Shown in pieces: positions 34,403-46,262 of a stretch of DNA of 64,000 nucleotides; position 1 is the first letter of the stretch; each line of letters opens with the position of its first letter. Location of the stretch: contig OZ024810.1 in NCBI GenBank assembly GCA_964017045.1, positions 16,797,204 to 16,861,203 on the forward strand. The letters run 5' to 3'. Both the position numbers and the translations under genes were made by a program. Source of the stretch: Omphiscola glabra (taxonomy: Eukaryota > Mollusca > Gastropoda > Lymnaeidae). The notes below the pieces were generated by a model. That model did not search any database. It saw nothing but the letters and a program-made list of their open reading frames with translations, and was not told the origin of the DNA.

Positions 34403-35316
34403 ACTAATCAAATGTCTAAACTCACTGTCAGAAACCACCAAGTTCTTAGAACTAGTATATCTTCACGTGTTTCTCAGAACTATCATATTTTTTTTTATTA
34501 TTTTTTTTTTTAATTCTGGTGAGCCAGTTGTTTAAAGCATAAGTACTTTATTTTAAAACTTTTATTCAACAAAAAATGACAACATTTTTTTTTTATATAT
34601 CCTGCGATTTACAATCGACGTTAAGTCTCTTTTATTTTCTACAGGAATGTTCTTGCTTTTTCAACACATGAGATAGGCTCAGTTGGTTTGTGTTACGATA
34701 TATAATGTCTTTGAGTTAATCTTTGTCCGCTCGTCATGTGAAGCTGGTTTTAATAATCTTATAAACAAAACCCAAAAATAGAGAATTGTATGATTATGGA
34801 TGTGTGATTTGATAATTTCTTTTATTAATCGTCTAATTCGAATAGGATTTTTTTTTTAATTTACCTTTAAATACTCACGACTAATCAAACCTTGGACATG
34901 TGATTTTTGTGTATGTTTACTTCCTGTTTGAGAATACATTATATTCCCATTACGTCTGAGTGCTGAGTTCAATGAAGTTAATATAATACACGCCACGAAC
35001 ACGGTCATAAATCATTCAGGTATAACATGAGACTGTATTGAAATCATTTCACTCGGGTATACCGGGGGACAGTAATGAAATCACTTTACTCGGGCTAGAG
35101 TTGCAGGTAGTGCCAGCATAACGTCACTGACGATAAGGAAGTGAATTGAACCTAAAGGTACAGATTCAATGCAGTGTGTGTACAGTAAATTATGAGTGTT
35201 AGTTACGGAACAATAATAACATTGACTAAAACCTTCCTATTACTTCCCATTTTAAATTATAAAAAAATAGAAACAAATGTTACATTGTAAGAGTTAAATT
35301 TGAAGCACGATAAGAT
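34403..35316. other. No gene recognised
   Basis: AT-rich. Only very short open frames. Confidence 0.45.
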
Positions 35317-35324
35317 GTCCAAGG

Positions 35325-35523
35325 CAGTGGTTCTCAACCTTTCTAATGCCGCGACACTTTAATACAGTTACACAAGTTGTGGTGACACCCAAACACAAAA
35401 TTATTCTCATTGCTACTTCATAACTGTAAGGTATATGTGTTTTCCGATGATCTTACGCGACCCCTGTGACAGGGGCCATTCGACCCCCTAAATGGGTAGC
35501 GACCCACAGGTTGAGAACCGCTG
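35325..35523. mobile_element. hAT-like MITE, 199 bp
   Basis: Inverted ends CAGTGGTTCTCAACCT and GGTTGAGAACCGCTG. 8-bp duplication GTCCAAGG (35317-35324) and GTCTAAGG (35524-35531), one mismatch. Second copy at 8185-8379, fragment at 34367. No coding capacity. Confidence 0.88.
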
Positions 35524-35647
35524 GTCTAAGGCATTATTGTTTTTAATTTAAAGTTCATCATTTAAAAACACATAAAAATTAACTTTAATCTTCAAGCAAT
35601 TTGTGTTCATCACATTCAGTCTTTTTCCCAAATATTTAGGCCAAGAA

Positions 35648-36530
35648 AATCAATGGATCTTGCGCGTAATCCAATGGATCTTGCGTGTAAACCAATGGAT
35701 CTTGCGTGTAAACCAATGGATATTGCGTGTAAACCAATGGATCTTGCGTGTAAACCAATGGATATTGCGTGTAAACCAATGGATCTTGCACGTATACCAA
35801 TGGATCTTGCGCGTAAACCAATGGATCTTAAGTGTAAACCAGTTGATCGTGCACGTAGACCAATGGATCTTGCGTGTAGACCAATGGATCTTGTGCGTAG
35901 ACCAATGGATCTTGTGCGTAAATCAATGGATCTTGCGCGTAAACAAATGGGTCATGCGTGTAAACCAATGGGTCGTGTGTGTAAACCAATGGGTCGTGCG
36001 TGTAAACCAATGGGTCGTGCGTGTAAACCAATGGGTCGTGCGTGTAAACCAATGGGTCGTGTGTGTAAACCAATGGGTCGTGCGTGTAAACCAATGGGTC
36101 GTGCTTGTAAACCAATGGGTCGTGCTTGTAAACCAATGGGTCGTGCGTGTAAACCAATGGGTCGTGCGTGTAAACCAATGGGTCGTGCGTGTAAACCAAT
36201 GGGTCGTGCGTGTAAACCAATGGGTCGTGCTTGTAAACCAATGGGTCGTGCGTGTAAACCAATGGGTCGTGCGTGTAAACCAATGGGTCGTGCTTGTAAA
36301 CCAATGGGTCGTGCGTGTAAACCAATGGGTCGTGCTTGTAAACCAATGGGTCGTGAGTGTAAACCAATGGGTCTTGCGTGTAAACCAATGGGTCGTGCTT
36401 GTAAACCAATGGGTCGTGCGTGTAAACCAATGGGTCGTGCGTGTAAACCAATGGGTCGTGCGTGTAAACCAATGGGTCGTGCGTGTAAACCAATGGGTCG
36501 TGCGTGTAAACTTATGAATATTGTGTGTAA
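35648..36530. repeat. 21-bp satellite array, about 42 copies, two subfamilies
   Basis: The left part (35650-35945) is built on CCAATGGATCTTGCGTGTAA, the right part (35946-36515) on CCAATGGGTCGTGCGTGTAA. The switch is abrupt at about 35945. With a period of seven codons, long frames stay open on both strands (304 codons plus, 229 codons minus). These have no signal of being genes. Confidence 0.97.
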
Positions 36531-36544
36531 ACGTATAGGGACAC

Positions 36545-36690
36545 ATAGGTGACGGAATGCCGTCTGGAGCTTCATGTTGTGGATTTCTAGGGACTCCTTA
36601 ACACATTCAATCCACCGAAGGCGTGGTCTTCCTCTTGTCATGATAACAGAGTGCCTGCTTGACAGGAGCTCTAACCAGTTGATTCAGATG
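36545..36690 (-). pseudogene. LINE C-terminal fragment next to the satellite
   Basis: Minus strand reads LLSSRHSVIMTRGRPRLRWI then ECVKESLEIHNMKLQTAFRH, the R-G-R-P-x-L-R-W-x-(D/E)-C-V motif typical after the reverse transcriptase domain of endonuclease-type LINEs. It merges into the 21-bp array. Confidence 0.65.
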
Positions 36691-36699
36691 GCATGGACA

Positions 36700-37261
36700 C
36701 TATAGGGTGTTTAAAATTGAAAATAAACGGTGAAAAAATATTCTGTACATTGACGCCACTTTACACAACCGTAAAGGGGGGTAAATAATTTTAGCAATGA
36801 ATTTAGTATTGTTTCCCTTTATTTGAGTCTGTTCACTCACGTTTCCGTAAGGCGCAAGGTAGCCAGCTTCTTTTCCTACGTATACCCCACCCCAAATAAA
36901 AGTAATGTTCTCTTTAAAAAGATGTGTTTTAAAACACAAAAGCATTAGTATCAAACCTTACGACTAGTGTGCTTCTAATGCCGCAGTAGTAATGTGTGGC
37001 GAACTGGCGAATGCATTGCTAAGGTATACGAATTTTATTTTAATATTTTTTTATTTTTTTTTACATGTGTCCACACATTGACAATACGATAACTTTATTA
37101 TCGTTGTTCATTCGCGTAGATTTTAAAGTTGTTTTACTCAAACGTCTTTTGTGACGTTTGTATTTTAAGGATACATATTTCCTTGGTGTTCTTGGAGATT
37201 TACTAGGAATATAAAACACGGGGGTTACGTTGAGGGGGAAACAAAAACTAACGAAAGAAGA
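36700..37261. other. No gene recognised
   Basis: AT-rich between the LINE fragment and a dispersed repeat. Confidence 0.4.
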
Positions 37262-37690
37262 AAGAAAACAAAGACACTTCCCCGGCTCCATGTCGCGTTG
37301 GGTAGTCAGGGCCTGTCCACTGAAACATGTGTTGCAACCAATTATATTGTGTAAACACAGTGTTTATGTTTAGCATATTAACAGTATACAACATGTATCT
37401 GAAAACTGCAAAACAACATATCAGAATAACATACAGTTGGTCCGATGTCTTAAAACTAACAACTAGGAAGATGTCCTTTTTAAAAAATGGGACTTTTTTT
37501 ATGAAAATGTCGTTATTTTCATCATTTTTAAAAAAAAAAAAAAAAAAAAAGATCATGGGAACACAAAAAATATTATGTGATAGCAAAGGAGACAACTTTT
37601 GGACACGCGTTCAGTTAACAAATATGCATTTCTGTCCCCTTCTAAAATTTATAACATTTTTAGTAACTCAAATCTGTACATTGTAAATAT
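37262..37690. repeat. Dispersed repeat copy 1 (relative at 41450-41730)
   Basis: CACTTCCCCGGCTCCATGTC...TCAGGGCCTGTCCAC...ATTATAT here matches CACTTCCACGGGTCCATGTC...TCAGGTCTGTCCAC...ATTATAT at 41461. Both later share AATATGCATTT and a CGTCCC/TGTCCCCTT box. Old and diverged; class unknown. Confidence 0.55.
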
Positions 37691-38049
37691 GCAGTTGTCA
37701 TTTTTTGAAAGGTAATAGAACTAGTTAAAGAAGTCACCGGCCAATAATCTTATTCATACAACCCATAAGGAATTGCCTACCCTGTTAAGCTGAGGATTTC
37801 TGTCGAATGCTTCTATTCCTACCATTGTCAGCCCCCTTAAAAGTTGAATTTGTAATGTTTTATTTTTTTATTCATTTCTGAATTAGCCAGATATGTATGT
37901 ATGTATGTTAGTGTATGTAAATATATATATATGAATAAATGTTTATATGTATGTATTTGTACTGAATTTAACAATTCAGATGTTACAGATAATAATAAAC
38001 GACAAAAAAACAAAACAAAACTTTGAGACACAGGTTTGTAGCTGTAAGA

Positions 38050-38169
38050 TCCCGGTTTCGGTACATATACTGTCCACCCCGTGGCTATGGGCTACATTTC
38101 TCTCCATGTTTGCTCTCCGTCTCTTAACGTAACCAAAGAAATCGGTGACTTTACCAATAACAATGACTT
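38050..38169 (-). pseudogene. Diverged copy of receptor exon 11 (transmembrane/tail)
   Basis: Minus strand reads VIVIGKVTDFFGYVKRRRAN then MERNVAHSHGVDSICTETGI, which aligns with VLVLGTATAVCVYFKRRRGN and the following tail of exon 11. At DNA level TTAAGAGACGGAGAGCAAAC here matches TTAAGAGACGGAGGGGAAAC of 11097-10894, and the similarity extends for about 120 bp. A stop lies just upstream in frame, the hydrophobic stretch is broken by Lys and Asp, and no donor is conserved, so it is probably a dead paralogue exon. It is on the same strand as the receptor gene, about 7 kb upstream of its first exon. Confidence 0.65.
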
Positions 38170-38291
38170 GACGGGGTTACAATCCATTGCCTTATACCAG
38201 AGTAGGCCGGTAGGCCTGGAGTTCAATCCCCACAAAAGCCCAAGCAATCAACAGCATACGCAGTACCAGCCCCCGCACTCCCCATGGGTGA

Positions 38292-38392
38292 TTGGGACTC
38301 GTTATCCTTGGATGGCAACTCGTTATCCTTGGATAGCTACTCGTTATCCTTGGATGGCAACTCGTTATCCTTGGATGGCAACTCGTCAACTT
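38292..38392. repeat. Minisatellite, 21-bp unit, 4-5 copies
   Basis: Repeats of ACTCGTTATCCTTGGATGGC, almost identical. Confidence 0.9.
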
Positions 38393-38399
38393 TCTTCTT

Positions 38400-39754
38400 T
38401 TTTTTCAGGTTAATAATTCAAATTATTTGTCAATGTTCCTGGTGACAGTGAACAGCAATTAGATGTCTCTTCGCGGTCTCAGCCAATAGAAACTGATAAT
38501 TATATACAGCAAGACATCATGTTTTTTTGTTAGAAATTAATAGCCTAACTGCATGTGAGTTACAGAAATACACTTGCTCTTCGGGGTGAAAAATATAATG
38601 CTTATTATTTTGTTATGTATAGCACTGGTATCGGGACGTTTTAAATCAGGAATCTAAACCTAAAATTTAAAGGCAATGGCAATTTTCTGTACATAAATTA
38701 AATTTCTTACATGCATCTTGTTGATTATCGTTCAGCCCAGTTTTTCTTTTAGGGAAATTTTATCGGGAAATAGGGCAGAAATCGAGGGCGCCGATGGCTC
38801 TTGGGCGAAAATGGGGGTATAGATTATTTCAAAATAGAAGGTGCATTTTGGTGTAAAACGGAATTATTTCTATTAGACTTTTTGATCAGGGGAAGGATTT
38901 TTTTTAATTAAAGCGTCAGCGAGTCCCATGGTAATTATTTGGCACAAGCTTCGTTTCAACCCAAAACTGTCCCAGTGATTCGCGTGAGGGACGGGAGAAA
39001 CAGATATCTGGTGTGCCGAAGACTGTTGCGTAACTTTAAAAAGCAAGCATTTTTTGGGGTCAACTTCTTAATTAATGAATGATTTAAAGGGGGGAAAAAA
39101 AACTAAATTCCTTTAAAAAAAAAAAAAAGTTTCATCATTAAAAAGCTCTTTTAACATCACTTAAAATTTTGAACGCAAATTATCAAATTTAAAAAAAGAA
39201 AACGTATAATAATTTCATTTCTGAATATTTCCAAGATTTACCAGATGACTAATAAGGTTTTTTTAAAAAAAACAGTTTTAAACAAAGGTCTATACATATT
39301 TATAGGTTTTTAAAACTAGTCGTTTTTATAAATCGTATATAATAATTGTTTAAAGACGTGAGACATTACATATTTATTAATGTGTGATATTATCCAAGGG
39401 AAATCGTATAAAAATAAGGTAAATATTTTTCAATATTCAGTTGATTGAAATGTTTATTTGGAATTTCCAACCTCAAAAACTTTATTAACATCAATAAAAA
39501 ATTGGCTTTTCACATTTCTTTACCAAATCCACATTTAAATTGACGGTTTATGACATTTTTTTTTTCCAAAAATAGTAAAAAGACAAATAAAAATAAAGTA
39601 TTGACATGATTAACGAAATAAAAGGTCACAACAAATGGTGCCTGTTTTTTTTTCTATTATTAAACAAATTAATTTAAAATTAAACTGGGATAAATAATTT
39701 AATATTCTGATATTAAAAAAGAAAAGCACTTTGGAATTAAATTTTAAAAAACCT
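38400..39754. other. No gene recognised
   Basis: AT-rich with a run of A at 39115-39128. Confidence 0.45.
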
Positions 39755-40666
39755 GTTATCCATAGATGGACTGGCTGGAAGCAAAGAAGAGCTAGCCAAC
39801 CTGCTAAAGCGTCTCGACAAGACTTCATCGTCCTTTGGCATGCAAATCAGTGCAGTGTTATCCATAGATGGACTGGCTGGAAGCAAAGAAGAGCTAGCCA
39901 ACCTGCTAAAGCGTCTCGACAAGACTTCATCGTCCTTTGGCATGCAAATCAGTGCAGAAAAGACAAAAATGATGACAAATAGCACCACTGGCATCAACAC
40001 TGAAATTAAGGTCGGGGAGGAATATTAGAGACAGTTGGCAGCTTCAAGTAACTCGGAGCAATAGTCTCGGAAGAAGGCCACAAGTCCGAATTGATGGCCA
40101 GGATTGCGCAGACCACATCAGCACTAAAGAGGCTCAAGAAAATATGGAACGAAAAAAATATAACCCCCAGCAACAAAGTCAGGCTGATGCGCTCAATAAT
40201 CCTCTCCATTTTCTTATATACCTGTGAGTCCTGGACATTAACAGCAGAACTTGAAAAGAAAATAAAGGCGATGGAGATGAGATGTTTCAGAGGCATTCTT
40301 GGCATCTGCTATAGAGACCATATCACCAATGAACAAGTAAAAGGAAGGATTCGTCAAGGAACTGGGCAGTACGATGACCTCCTGGCGTCTGTAAAAAAGC
40401 GCAAACTTGAGCGGTATGGCCACGTGACCAGAAAACAAGGGCTCGCCAAAGAAATCTTGCAGGGCACAAATAGAGGAGGAAGAAGAAGAGGAAGACAGAG
40501 AAAGAGATGGGAAGATAACATCAAAGAATGGACGGGATTACAACTAGGCGATGCTATGCATAGGGCAGGATACCGAGAGGGATGGAGAAGAATCGTTTTT
40601 ATGTCATCTGTGGCGCCCCAACGGTCGAAAGACTACGGGATCTGATGATGATGATGATGATGTTAT
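39755..40666 (+). pseudogene. LINE 3' end with internal 102-bp duplication
   Basis: Begins in the palm/thumb region (SIDGLAGSKEELANLLKRLD, MQISAEKTKMMTN), continues after a stop at 40026-40028, and reads in 40091-40645 from MMARIAQTTSALKRLKKIWN to WEDNIKEWTGLQLGDAMHRA, GWRRIVFMSSVAPQRSKDYG and a stop at about 40643, then a (GAT)n tail to 40666. A segment of 102 bp (34 codons) is repeated in tandem at 39755-39856 and 39857-39958. It is the fullest of three copies of this family (others 8468, 15733). 5'-truncated. Confidence 0.88.
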
Positions 40667-40669
40667 CCA

Positions 40670-41449
40670 GGAAACTTTGTACAAAAGTATCACATTTAAT
40701 GAAAATACAAACGCCTTTGATTTTTAGTAATTATTGATGAAACGTTCACTATTTGTATGCGCCCGTTAAATTCCTTTTTAAATTTTAAAATTGAGCTAAT
40801 AAATATATCATTTGAAAGCCTAAAGCTATCATACAATTTACAATTAACACCTCTCCCTGCTCAGAAATGCATGCTTTTGTATGATGAACTATAATTTTAA
40901 ATTAGAATGCACATGTTTGATACTTCGCGAGAATTATAATTAAAAACTATAGACCTTTATATTGATGACAATGGTAGTTCGTTACCGTGTTATTAACGTC
41001 TTTAAACTTGTGAAGTTGCACACAATAAATCAATAACAACACCTACTATACAGGCGAACAACATGAGTCAAACTTCTGCTTACAATCAGGGGCGGCACAT
41101 TTTTGGAACAATTAATATTTATGATGGAGTATCTTAAAAGCGTCTGACAAAATTGACCTTAAATATATGGCTCATCAAATATATCGATGGTAGCAAAATT
41201 TCATAGGTTCTAATTGTAATCGGTTAAAGGTGCCAGTTACTCGTTACTAGTCTTTTTAAAAGAATATAAAAATTACAATATAGTCGGGGTGTTGTTGGTT
41301 TTTTTTTAATACATTTTTTTCTTTTTGTTGTACACATTAAAAAGGAAGGAATGCCTGAAATAAACACTGGATGATCCTTTAGAACATGATGTTGTATGTA
41401 CGGCCCACATGCAATGCAAGGTGTGATGACGAATCACCGTTTCTCTTGA
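40670..41449. other. No gene recognised
   Basis: AT-rich. Confidence 0.45.
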
Positions 41450-41730
41450 AACACCATAAGCACTTCCACGGGTCCATGTCATGTTGTGTATTCAGGTCTG
41501 TCCACGAGTATACGGGTTACGGACTGGTTATAAATAATTATATCATGTAAGCGATGCACAAAATATCACAATGAAATACCACACGACAAATCATTTTCTG
41601 AATACGCAGCTATTTTCCTTGTGACAAGTGAGATGCCAGGAGTTAGCAGGAGAGACTACTCTTCGAAGGGCACTTCACTGCCGAATATGCATTTGCGTCC
41701 CTTTTTAAGGAGTTTGACATATTTTGTTTT
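41450..41730. repeat. Dispersed repeat copy 2
   Basis: Counterpart of 37262-37690; see there for the shared boxes. Confidence 0.5.
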
Positions 41731-42049
41731 TGTAATTATTTCCATGATTAACTGAAAAGTAACATATTGGAATTTCAAGGCTTTTTAACCTAAATTTTAC
41801 GGAACCTTTTGACTTGAGAAATTGTCAATGGTCTGTGGTTTAGCGTTACTCTGTAAGGTTTTTTTTTGCATTTCAAAACTTTATTCTAAGAAGGGGTTCG
41901 TTGCCCAAATGAATCTGCATGACAAAGGGCACATAGACTGAACAGTGTTATAACACTCAGCTTTAGAATAAAAGTTAGGGTTAAGTTAAGGCTTACGGTC
42001 AGGATTAGGATAACATTTGAATATGTTAGGGACAAATTAATTATATGGT

Positions 42050-42290
42050 GAAATCAATTTAGGATACATCAGTCATTGACCTTAAATCAATCATGTACAC
42101 GTGAAAAATACAGTGAAATCATGCATAGACATCTGAATGTCAAAAGTAGGATCAATACAGTGAAATCATGTAAAGGCAACTCAATCATACAAGTATGATC
42201 AATACAACTAAATTATATAAAGGCATCTCAATCATACAATTTGGATCAATACATTGAAATCAGACTGTTAAATTAATATCGAGCACAACA
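42050..42290. repeat. Degenerate tandem repeat, about 50-60 bp unit
   Basis: Four diverged blocks with GATCAATACA(G/T)TGAAATCA and AAAGGCA(T/A)CTCAATCATACAA. Confidence 0.6.
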
Positions 42291-42390
42291 ATAAATTATA
42301 ATATACTTAAACATGTTTATGGGTTTGTTTTAACTCTTCTTAAAAATGAAGTATACATGTTTGCTTTTTTCTATTTACCCAATGATTATC

Positions 42391-42405
42391 TCTCTCTCTC
42401 TCTCT
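42391..42405. repeat. TC microsatellite
   Basis: About eight TC units. Confidence 0.85.
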
Positions 42406-42654
42406 TGCCCGCAATCCGATCATCAGGTGGAAAAAAAATCGCATTGCTCATATTTATTACTTTAAAAAATTGGGAACACAGCCCAGCTCTTGTTTGTATT
42501 AAATAAGAGACGGGTTGTCTTTTTTTTTAAATGATTGTGTATTATTGAGTATTATCTTTGATGATGGCGCCTTGTTCGCGTTTTGAGACCGAGTCATTTA
42601 ATGGATCTATATTACATACAAGTATAACTCAAAGCCTGTCTCAACCAATGACTG

Positions 42655-42846
42655 GGCTGCGTGTCTCACGTAGTGACGTGAACCGTGTGTCTCAGCCAGT
42701 GCCGTCAGGCTGTGTGTCTCAGCCAGTGCTGTCAGGCTGTGTGTCTCAGCCAGTGCCGTGAACATTGTGTCTCAACTAGTGACGTGAACTATGTGTCTCA
42801 CCCAGTGCCGTCAGCCGTGTGTCTCAGCCAGTGAAGTGAACAGTGT
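42655..42846. repeat. Minisatellite, 26-bp unit, left block
   Basis: GTGTGTCTCAGCCAGTGCCG with TGAACT-like linker, about seven copies. It is the same array as 43487-43850, split by a solo LTR. Confidence 0.9.
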
Positions 42847-42851
42847 GTCAC

Positions 42852-43471
42852 TGTTAAGTACCGTTCTCAATCGATAGGGAGAATTGAATCTCTTATTTAA
42901 GTGTATGGCTCGTCCTAAGACGATACCAAATGATAAATACAATAAACAAAGAATACGATACTCAAACCGGGGCTGATTACAATTAATAAGTTTTAATGTG
43001 TTCATTATAATAAATTACAAAATCAAAAGAAAAACAATTAAACTATTGACTTACGGTACATTCTTTTGGCTTGTACCGGTACGGTGTTAATAAAAAATAC
43101 AATGTGCAACAGTGGTACAATGGTGAAAAAGAAATCACAAACAGTAAACAAAGTACTGTCTAGTAGCACAAAAATAACACACGCTCCAAGTCTCGTGATA
43201 AATGATCTGCTTCCTCTCATTCAATCTTCGGCCTTTTTATAAAAGGATTCATCTGATTCCAGAACTGCCTACGCATTGTTTTGCTTTCCAGTTTTATCCA
43301 GATTCTTCTATAAAATTCTGTATGAAACTGACTATACTAAGCTTGTTGTAAACAAGGTTAAATTAAGACTGTTAGTTTACTACCCACACCTTAAAAGCGG
43401 TCACGAGTTATTTGTCTGCCAGAGTTCGTGCACGGGGAAAGCATGAAGCAAAACACGTCACCTACATAACA
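42852..43471 (-). mobile_element. Solo LTR, family B, inserted in a minisatellite
   Basis: 620 bp. On the minus strand it starts TGTTATGTAGGTGACGTG and ends GGTACTTAACA, flanked by a perfect 5-bp duplication (GTCAC on the plus strand, 42847-42851 and 43472-43476). A TATAAAAAGG box sits near 43240 on the minus strand. It matches 18398-19020 along its length, and the last 150 bp resemble the LTRs of the 19044-25471 element (GGTATCGTC, ACGAGCC, AGAGATT, TTCTCC, ACGGT). Confidence 0.9.
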
Positions 43472-43486
43472 GTCACAAAAAAACAC

Positions 43487-43850
43487 GTGAAATGTGTCTC
43501 AAGCAGGGACGTGAACTGTGTGTCTCAACAAATGACGTGAACTGTGTGTCTCAACAAATGACGTGAACTGTGTGTCTCAACCAGTGACTTGATCAATGTG
43601 ATTCAGCCAGTGGCGGGAAATGTGTGTCTCAAACGGTGACGTGAACTGTGTGTCTCAACAAATGACGTGAACTGTGTGTCTCAACCAGTGACTTGATCAG
43701 TGTGATTCAGCCAGTGACGTGAAATGTGTGTCTCAACAGATGACGTGAACTGTGTGTCAACTAGTGACGTGAACTGCTTGTCTCAACCAGTCATGCAACT
43801 GTGTGTCTCAACCAGTGGCGTGAACTATGTGTCTCAACTGTGTGTTTCCT
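43487..43850. repeat. Minisatellite, 26-bp unit, right block
   Basis: GTGTGTCTCAACCAGTGACG plus TGAACT, about thirteen copies with AACAAATGACG variants. Confidence 0.9.
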
Positions 43851-43985
43851 GGTGTACAGACCTGGGTCAGTAAAAATAGCTTCATGGTGTACAGACCTGA
43901 ATCAGTTTAAATAGCTTCATGGTGTACAGACCCGGGTCAGTGAAAACAGTTTCCTGGCGTAGAGATCTAGATTAGTGAAAATACT
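43851..43985. repeat. Minisatellite, 35-bp unit, about 4 copies
   Basis: GGTGTACAGACCTGGGTCAG and TAAAAATAGCTTCAT repeated with changes. Confidence 0.85.
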
Positions 43986-43989
43986 TACA

Positions 43990-45194
43990 TTGCTTCAAAG
44001 ACATGTTGTCTTTCCAGATAATGTAACGTTGTAACAATTTTGTAAATTGACCTCGGTACACACTACATTACCCCCCGTTTTCCACCCCCATAAAAAAAGC
44101 AGTCGAATCGCTAACTTTGAAACAGAGCTATAAAAAATCAGCTCAAGTTCGCGTGTTATTGTATTCCGTCTCCCCCGTACTCGCATCTGGCCACTTGTCG
44201 GCTACACGACCCACCTCTTCACAGCAACTCGCCGGGTACAAAGTGCTCACGCTCAGTATTGGTTACATTTAGTTAGAAAAACATCGGCGAAGCATCAACA
44301 CGGTGACGGGTGGGTAAATGTTTACTTCTGGTCGAGCGGACCCGGCGCGTGAGTTTCGCCTTACGACATAATGAGCCAGGAACTCGAAGCCTTTCAAACG
44401 GCATTCACGTTTGTCTAAGTTGTGGGGGAGTTGGGTTGGTTGGGGGTGGGGGGGGGGGGGTGTTTTCGTAAGGTGAAGTATGCGGAAATAAACATCGGTT
44501 CTATAAATAAGACATGTGTTTCATGTTTTCTTGAATTGCTTAAACAAATAAAACAGTGTATCCATTTCTAAACACGAATATTATTTGCGGCTTTCTGTTT
44601 GTTTGTATTTTTTTTATCGTCTATTTATTTATTGTTTGTTGTTCTTTTTATTTTTAATTTAGACTAACACACTTTTAGAATTGGAACGAGGTTTGGAAAT
44701 CTAAAAATTTGATATATATTTAACATTAGTTTTCGTAAAGGTTTCCCTTTTTTTAACCGGACACAGTGTTGTCCGTGGCGCAGAAGTGCTAGGAGATGTG
44801 GTCCGGACTGCAGACGTAATGAGGTTAAAAGAAATGATAAAGGGGGGGGGGGGGGGAACATGGTAATGACATGGTGACGTAGTGTGAGTTGACCGGTTCT
44901 CTCGTATACAGGGCGAAGTTTCTCAGATTATCACAGGATTCGATCGTATAAATAGTTTTATCTATGATTAAATTATAAGAAATGCTTCAAATAGTATGGA
45001 AGTGGTATGTGAAAGCTTTTATCAGCTAAAACTATTAAAGACAACAACAGATGTACAAATTGTTTAAAGGATTTAGATTTCGTAACATTGAATTTTTTTA
45101 TGATGGGCAATTATTGACAATGATGAACGGAAGAAACACACATAGTCGCAACAATTTAACAGGGTAGTCTGAGATTGGCAGAGAATACCCTTAG
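43990..45194. other. No gene recognised; two long G runs
   Basis: Poly-G runs near 44448-44460 and 44841-44856. The minus open frame 43995-44186 has no support. Confidence 0.4.
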
Positions 45195-45202
45195 CCTTAG
45201 AG

Positions 45203-45380
45203 CAGTGGTCGGCAAACTCATTCGTCGAATGAGGCAAAAATCAGCAGCAGGACGATTAAAAAAAAATTTGAGAGCCAAATTTCTTTTCAAGAACCAAGTT
45301 TTTTGGAGTCAAAACCGATTTGTGGCCGACTGGCAGAGCCGCACTCAGGTCGCTAAAGAGCTGCGATTTTCCGACCACTG
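45203..45380. mobile_element. hAT-like MITE, 178 bp
   Basis: Inverted ends CAGTGGTCGGCAAA and TTTCCGACCACTG, 8-bp duplication CCTTAGAG (45195-45202) and CCATAGAG (45381-45388), one mismatch. The open frame across it is accidental. Confidence 0.85.
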
Positions 45381-45389
45381 CCATAGAGG

Positions 45390-46262
45390 GTGCCAGATTG
45401 TCAAGCAGCAAAAGTGATCTACGTGTTGAAACTTAGGAACAGGCGGTTGACCAAGACTAAAATGGACTGACGATGAAGATAAGGATTTACACCAGGTAAG
45501 GGTACACGCAGCATGGATGCGAAAGCCATGGATAATTCGAATGGGAGGATGTGGTGGAGCATGCCAGGGCGCTACATGGGATCTACCGCCACCGAATATG
45601 ATATAACTTACATAAGTATGCAGGAAGGTATTTGAATTTAACATAACAGAATCACATATAGTCAAGACTATGTTATTCTTTTTAATGATCATTTTAGGAG
45701 GATTTAGATCTTGTGGCGCCTGGGGCGGTTTGTTACTTTGAAGCCCCCTTTACACGCACGACGACCACTAAACATCATCCGTGTTACACCCCAAGCCTAA
45801 ACAACTAACTGGGTATGAAGTGGGCCCACAAGAACTGGGCCCTAGTAGGGCTCCCACCCAGCCCCACCTCCATTTTCGCCCCCGTCGCTACTTCGCACGT
45901 GATTAATTGTAGTAATGTATTACTGCACGTATTGCTTGACACACGTCGTTAACACCAATCGATGTAACGCTGGATTGAAACAAGTTCGTCGCCGTACTGT
46001 TGGTCAACGAACACATTTAATTCTATGCCCAGAAAATGACACTAATCGAGGACGAAAAGTTTCAGCATTTCCTCGCGAATCTGTGTTTAATTCTGTGTTG
46101 TTCTATCCGATAAACACAAGAATCGAGTGGTCTCTTTGATGGGCGAAACAATCCGTGTGTTCTATGAAGATGTTATCTCGCCCGATTGTCTCAAGCTTGC
46201 GACGCGTTATGGGGGAGGGGAGGAGCTGGGCGAAACTAGGGTAGGTAATAGGCCAGGACAGC
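45390..46262. other. No gene recognised
   Basis: Moderate G/C. The open frame 45915-46139 has cysteines at its start but no identifiable domain. Confidence 0.35.

Noticed and set aside
35603..36641. Long overlapping open frames (up to 304 codons) on both strands
   Set aside because: They are produced by a 21-bp tandem array; all residues repeat with a period of seven and no start, domain or splice context supports a gene.
45915..46139. Short frame beginning with a CxxC-like cysteine pattern
   Set aside because: No complete zinc-binding motif and no context; not enough to call.
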